A stretch of 18,325 nucleotides of DNA from Methylopumilus sp036567085 (GTDB taxonomy: Bacteria > Pseudomonadota > Gammaproteobacteria > Burkholderiales > Methylophilaceae), in NCBI GenBank assembly GCA_036567085.1, contig DATCVG010000012.1, forward strand, positions 1-18,325, in the 5' to 3' direction. The stretch's first letter is position 1. Every line of letters begins with the position of its first letter. Shown here piece after piece: positions 15,349 to 18,325 of this stretch. Below the pieces are notes generated by a model. That model worked only from the letters and a program-made list of their open reading frames with translations, had not been told where the DNA came from and did no database searches. The translations under genes were made by a program, and so were the position numbers.

Positions 15349-15929
15349 TGTATCTATCAAAGTTCTTTAATTTAATTGCATTAAAATCCAAAGACCCTGA
15401 AGTTACAAACCATACACACGGTGTATTTGTTGAAATAAAAGGTAAAGGTATTTTAATTATTGGGAAGTCAGGTGTTGGCAAAAGTGAGGTGGTACTTGAT
15501 TTGATCAGTAGAGGTCACAAACTTATTGCTGATGATAGTGTATTTTTTTACAAAAACGATCAACATAAGATTATAGGAAAAGCTCCGTCACTTTTAAAAA
15601 ATCTAATGGAAGTTCGTGGCCTAGGAATTCTCGATATTAAAAAATTGTTTGGTCGTAAAAGTGTGGTTTCAGAACAAAAACTTTTTTTAGTTATTGAATT
15701 AAAAATATTCCGAAAAAAACTTGATTGTTCAAGACTAGAAATGACTGTAAATACTTTTAGACTTTTTGATATTAATATCCCTAAAATTGAAATCCCTATG
15801 ACTCAAACAAGACACATAAGCCTCTTAATTGAAACGGCAGTTAAAAATTACATATTACTGAAGAATGGGCCTAACACGATAAGTCATCTGTCTGAGAAAC
15901 TTAACCTAGAATTAAGTTTGGATCATTAA
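15348..15929 (+). CDS. hprK: HPr kinase/phosphorylase, shortened to the catalytic domain
   Basis: HprK phosphorylates HPr on Ser46 and can reverse this, tying PTS activity to metabolic state. Only the C-terminal catalytic domain is present: 193 residues against about 310 for the full enzyme. Visible are H24 (HGVFVEI), Walker A GKSGVGKS (39-46), D62 and D63 (LIADD), and the family signature EVRGLGILDIKKLFG (88-102). Later motifs are divergent: the usual PGRN loop reads QTRH (R155 kept) and the LFGA-type ending is changed to LFGRKS. The ATG overlaps the hpf stop as TAATG, which supports this start and leaves no room for an N-terminal domain. ptsN, commonly found between hpf and hprK in betaproteobacteria, is absent. 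The likely substrate, HPr with Ser46, is encoded downstream. Confidence 0.9.
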   Translation: MYLSKFFNLIALKSKDPEVTNHTHGVFVEIKGKGILIIGKSGVGKSEVVLDLISRGHKLIADDSVFFYKNDQHKIIGKAPSLLKNLMEVRGLGILDIKKLFGRKSVVSEQKLFLVIELKIFRKKLDCSRLEMTVNTFRLFDINIPKIEIPMTQTRHISLLIETAVKNYILLKNGPNTISHLSEKLNLELSLDH

Positions 15930-15931
15930 TT

Positions 15932-16771
15932 ATGGAAGTCATTATTATTTCAGGACTATCGGGCTCAGGTAAAAGTATTGCCTTAAATGCTCTCGAAGAT
16001 AATGGCTTTTACTGTATCGATAACTTACCTGTCACGCTTTTGTCAAATATTTCACAACATCTAAATCATGAGCATCAAGACAAGGTTGCAATTAGTGTTG
16101 ATATTAGAAGTATTGATATTGAAAAATTACCCTTCGTTATAAAAGAAATTGAATCGTTATCGATTAAAACGAAGTTGATTTACCTAGAATCATCTACCGA
16201 GTCTATCGTAAGACGATTTGGTGAAACGAGACGCAGACATCCCCTTGCCAACGAAAAGCTATCTCTTTCTGAAACTATAGAAAAAGAAAGGTCTATGCTT
16301 GCACCTTTAGCTGAGATTGCTTATAAAATTGATACTAGCAGCATGTCAGTAAATGCATTAAAGAAAGCATTGAGCGAATTGATTGAGTTAAAGGAAGATC
16401 ATCTTGCCTTACAATTTAGTTCGTTCGGATACAAATTTGGCATCCCACTTGATGCAGATTTTATTTTTGATGTGCGCTGTCTTCCGAACCCACACTATGA
16501 GTCTAATTTAAAAAATTTAACTGGCTTAGATAAGCCTGTTGCAGAATTTTTTCATGGCTATAATGAAGTCAATAAAATGTATCAAGATATCAATCACTTT
16601 ATAAATGAGTGGCTAGGCGCTTTTAAAAAAGATCAAAGGCATTCACTGCATATAGCTATTGGATGCACTGGGGGCAAGCATCGCTCAGTTTATATTGCAA
16701 ATAAATTATTCACTAATTTCAATAACCCAAAATCTCAGGTAATTATTCGCCATAGAGATATTAACCATTAA
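15932..16771 (+). CDS. rapZ: RNase adapter protein RapZ
   Basis: In enteric bacteria RapZ senses glucosamine 6-phosphate and guides RNase E to the small RNA GlmZ; in other bacteria its role is less clear. The 279-residue protein matches E. coli RapZ (284). The N-terminal P-loop domain has GLSGSGKS (8-15), the DNLP element (30-33) and GETRRRHPL (97-105). The C-terminal domain has the conserved FGYKFGIP, the DVRCLPNP segment and IGCTGGKHRS (243-252) with C245 and H250. It starts two bases after the hprK stop and is followed seven bases later by the EIIA gene, as in the sigma-54 operons of many proteobacteria. No GlmY or GlmZ RNA was seen. Confidence 0.96.
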   Translation: MEVIIISGLSGSGKSIALNALEDNGFYCIDNLPVTLLSNISQHLNHEHQDKVAISVDIRSIDIEKLPFVIKEIESLSIKTKLIYLESSTESIVRRFGETRRRHPLANEKLSLSETIEKERSMLAPLAEIAYKIDTSSMSVNALKKALSELIELKEDHLALQFSSFGYKFGIPLDADFIFDVRCLPNPHYESNLKNLTGLDKPVAEFFHGYNEVNKMYQDINHFINEWLGAFKKDQRHSLHIAIGCTGGKHRSVYIANKLFTNFNNPKSQVIIRHRDINH

Positions 16772-16778
16772 GACACTT

Positions 16779-17177
16779 ATGATTGGCATTCTTCTTATTA
16801 CACATGGCGAACTTGGAAAATCTCTAATTGAATGTGCTATACATGTTCTAGGCGACAGGCCGAAGCTTCTAGATTCTATTACGATTGAAAATGATTGTGC
16901 ACACGAAAATATGTATAAGGAAATTTCAGAAAAAATTAATGTATTGGATCAGGGTGATGGCGTTTTGATTCTTACAGATATTTTTGGAGCAACGCCTTGT
17001 AATATTATTACTAAAATAATTAAAGCTGGCAAAGTCAACGCGATTGCGGGTGTTAATTTGTCAATGCTCATTCGAAGCATTAGCTACCGACATGAGTCCT
17101 TTGATGTTCTCATTGCTAAAGCAATTCAGGGCGCTCAGGATGGGATTATTCATATTCAATCTAATCAAATATGCTGA
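16779..17177 (+). CDS. PTS fructose/mannose-family IIA component (EIIA-Man)
   Basis: This small cytosolic phosphocarrier accepts phosphate from HPr. The 132-residue protein is a free-standing IIA domain of the mannose family: the phosphorylated histidine is H9 in LLITHGELG, and D67 in LTDIFGATPCN matches the E. coli active-site aspartate. No IIB, IIC or IID gene follows, so it probably serves in regulation and not sugar uptake. That fits the adjoining rpoN, hprK and rapZ. Its 3' end overlaps ptsH by seven bases, implying tight coupling. Confidence 0.94.
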   Translation: MIGILLITHGELGKSLIECAIHVLGDRPKLLDSITIENDCAHENMYKEISEKINVLDQGDGVLILTDIFGATPCNIITKIIKAGKVNAIAGVNLSMLIRSISYRHESFDVLIAKAIQGAQDGIIHIQSNQIC

Positions 17178-17440
17178 TAACTTCTATTAAAATTATTAAC
17201 AAACTAGGTTTACATGCCAGAGCTTCCGCAAAGCTAACTCAGGTTGCTAATCAATTTAAATCTGATATATGGATTGAAAAAAATAATAAAAAAGTAAATG
17301 CAAAAAGCATTATGGGTGTAATGATGCTAGCGGCTAGTCAAGATTCTGATATTACAATCACAACCGAAGGGTCTGACGAACAAGATGCTTTGGATTCTAT
17401 CATTGCTCTTATCAATGATTATTTTGGAGAAGGGGAGTAG
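17171..17440 (+). CDS. ptsH: HPr phosphocarrier protein
   Basis: HPr receives phosphate from EI on a histidine and hands it to IIA domains. The 89-residue protein has H15 in the active-site motif LGLHARASAK and S46 in the regulatory motif NAKSIMGVMML. The intact Ser46 context supports control by the hprK product. The length and the C-terminal LINDYFGEGE are normal. It could also be called NPr in a nitrogen-type PTS, since no sugar permease is nearby; the Ser46 site and hprK linkage fit betaproteobacterial HPr. It overlaps the EIIA gene by seven bases and precedes ptsI by six. Confidence 0.95.
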   Translation: MLITSIKIINKLGLHARASAKLTQVANQFKSDIWIEKNNKKVNAKSIMGVMMLAASQDSDITITTEGSDEQDALDSIIALINDYFGEGE

Positions 17441-17446
17441 CCCTAT

Positions 17447-18325
17447 ATGACTCCTTTTAGCCTTCACGGTATTGGTGTTTCGAATGGTATTGCAATAGGC
17501 AAGGCACATTTGATATCCAACGCACTCCTTGAAGTCGTTCAATACGATATTGATTTAAAAAATATTCCTCATGAAATTAAAAGGTTTGAGGACGCTGTTA
17601 ATACAGTAAGAATTGAACTCAATAAAATAAAATCGCAACTTCCTTCAGATGCCCCAGGTGAATTAGGATCATTTATTGATACACATATAATGATACTTAA
17701 TGACAAATCATTATCTGTGTTGCCAAAATCTATTATTGAAAATGAAAAATGTAATGCGGAGTGGGCGATAAAAAAACAAATGGATAGTGTTGTAAATCAA
17801 TTCGATCAAATCGAAGATAAATATCTTAGAGAAAGAAAGCAAGACGTTATTCAAGTTGTCGAGAGAGTTATTAAAATTCTTTTGGGTCATTCAAATCAAA
17901 TTGCAGTAAAGAATAAAGAAAAATTAACAATTTTAGTAGCACATGACATTTCACCGGCAGACGCCCTTCATTTCAAAAACCATAAATATGCTGCCTTTAT
18001 TACGGATGGAGGTGGTGTTACTTCTCATACCGCCATCTTGTCAAGGAGTTTAAATATTCCTTCAATCGTAGCATTGCAAAATGCAAGATCTTTAATACAC
18101 GACAACGATTTAATTATTGTTGATGGAACAGAAGGTGTTGTCATTGTTAATCCAACCCATGAAATTCAAAAACATTATAAGAAGATTCAGGATTCATGGG
18201 ATAACGAACAAGAAAAACTTCAGCGTATCAAAACAAAAAAATCGATCACTCAAGATGGAGCCACAATTCACCTTTTTGCAAATATTGAAGTTCCAAACGA
18301 TATTATCTCGGTTAATGCTTCCGGA
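17447..18325 (+). CDS. ptsI: Phosphoenolpyruvate-protein phosphotransferase (PTS enzyme I), C-terminus cut by window edge
   Basis: Enzyme I takes phosphate from phosphoenolpyruvate and passes it to HPr. The frame is open from the ATG to the window edge, 293 codons of an expected 570-590. The start is supported by the conserved LHGIGVSNGIAIGKA at residues 6-20 and by the purine-rich AAGGGGAG before it, which spans the ptsH stop. The N-terminal HPr-binding and phosphohistidine domains are complete: active-site H194 lies in GGVTSHTAILSRS, followed by IPSIVAL and the VDGTEGVVIVNP strand. The PEP-binding barrel has just begun at FANIEVP. No N-terminal GAF domain is present, so it is the sugar-type EI and not EI-Ntr. 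Confidence 0.96.
   Translation, partial: MTPFSLHGIGVSNGIAIGKAHLISNALLEVVQYDIDLKNIPHEIKRFEDAVNTVRIELNKIKSQLPSDAPGELGSFIDTHIMILNDKSLSVLPKSIIENEKCNAEWAIKKQMDSVVNQFDQIEDKYLRERKQDVIQVVERVIKILLGHSNQIAVKNKEKLTILVAHDISPADALHFKNHKYAAFITDGGGVTSHTAILSRSLNIPSIVALQNARSLIHDNDLIIVDGTEGVVIVNPTHEIQKHYKKIQDSWDNEQEKLQRIKTKKSITQDGATIHLFANIEVPNDIISVNASG

Noticed and set aside
17327..17542. Minus-strand open frame across the ptsH/ptsI junction
   Set aside because: It is antisense to the ptsH end and the conserved ptsI N-terminus and shows no recognisable motif.
1..18325. Search for CRISPR arrays, insertion sequences, tRNAs, riboswitches and phage genes
   Set aside because: No spaced direct repeats, transposase-like proteins, terminal inverted repeats or recognisable RNA folds were seen; base composition looks even throughout.

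Overview
The window is an ordinary-looking but compact piece of an AT-rich proteobacterial chromosome carrying 19 genes, 17 complete and two cut by the window ends. Gene content and protein resemblance suggest a betaproteobacterium with a small genome, most likely in or near the Methylophilales (Methylotenera/Methylopumilus type). This is inferred from gene order (rpoN-hpf-hprK-rapZ-EIIA-Man-HPr-EI downstream of lptB; purM divergent from hda) and not from any RNA marker. There are no rRNA or tRNA genes, insertion sequences, phage genes or CRISPR arrays. No gene-free stretch exceeds about 140 bases.

Left part (1-6420). purM (partial, minus strand) is divergent from hda. hda converges with ahpF with one base between the stop codons. 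ahpC and ahpF form a minus-strand peroxidase pair with a clear intrinsic hairpin between them. Upstream of ahpC lies bepA, a periplasmic M48 metalloprotease with TPR repeats, divergent from moaC across 39 bases that include a promoter candidate. moaC converges with psiE.

Middle part (6022-10054, minus strand). A tight four-gene unit is transcribed in the order Kef-type K+/H+ antiporter, thiO, SOUL-family heme-binding protein, psiE-like membrane protein. The first three genes are separated by only 3 and 5 bases.

Right part (10145-18325, plus strand). One long apparent operon joins two themes. The first is lipopolysaccharide: kdsD and kdsC make Kdo, and lptC, lptA and lptB belong to the LPS transport bridge. 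The second is sigma-54 and the regulatory phosphotransferase system: rpoN, hpf, a shortened hprK, rapZ, an EIIA-Man protein, ptsH and ptsI (cut by the window end). Genes in the first half overlap by 1 or 4 bases, implying translational coupling. No EIIC or EIIB transporter subunits are present, so the PTS proteins here look regulatory, with EI passing phosphate to HPr His15 and then EIIA-Man His9, and HprK acting on HPr Ser46.

I see no undescribed defence or mobile system. The points most worth a second look are the shortened, motif-divergent HPr kinase with no ptsN beside it, two in-frame mini-ORFs and a hairpin packed against the rpoN start, candidate leaderless or very short leader starts at kdsD and moaC, the ahpC/ahpF attenuator hairpin, and the Kef-ThiO-SOUL-PsiE grouping.
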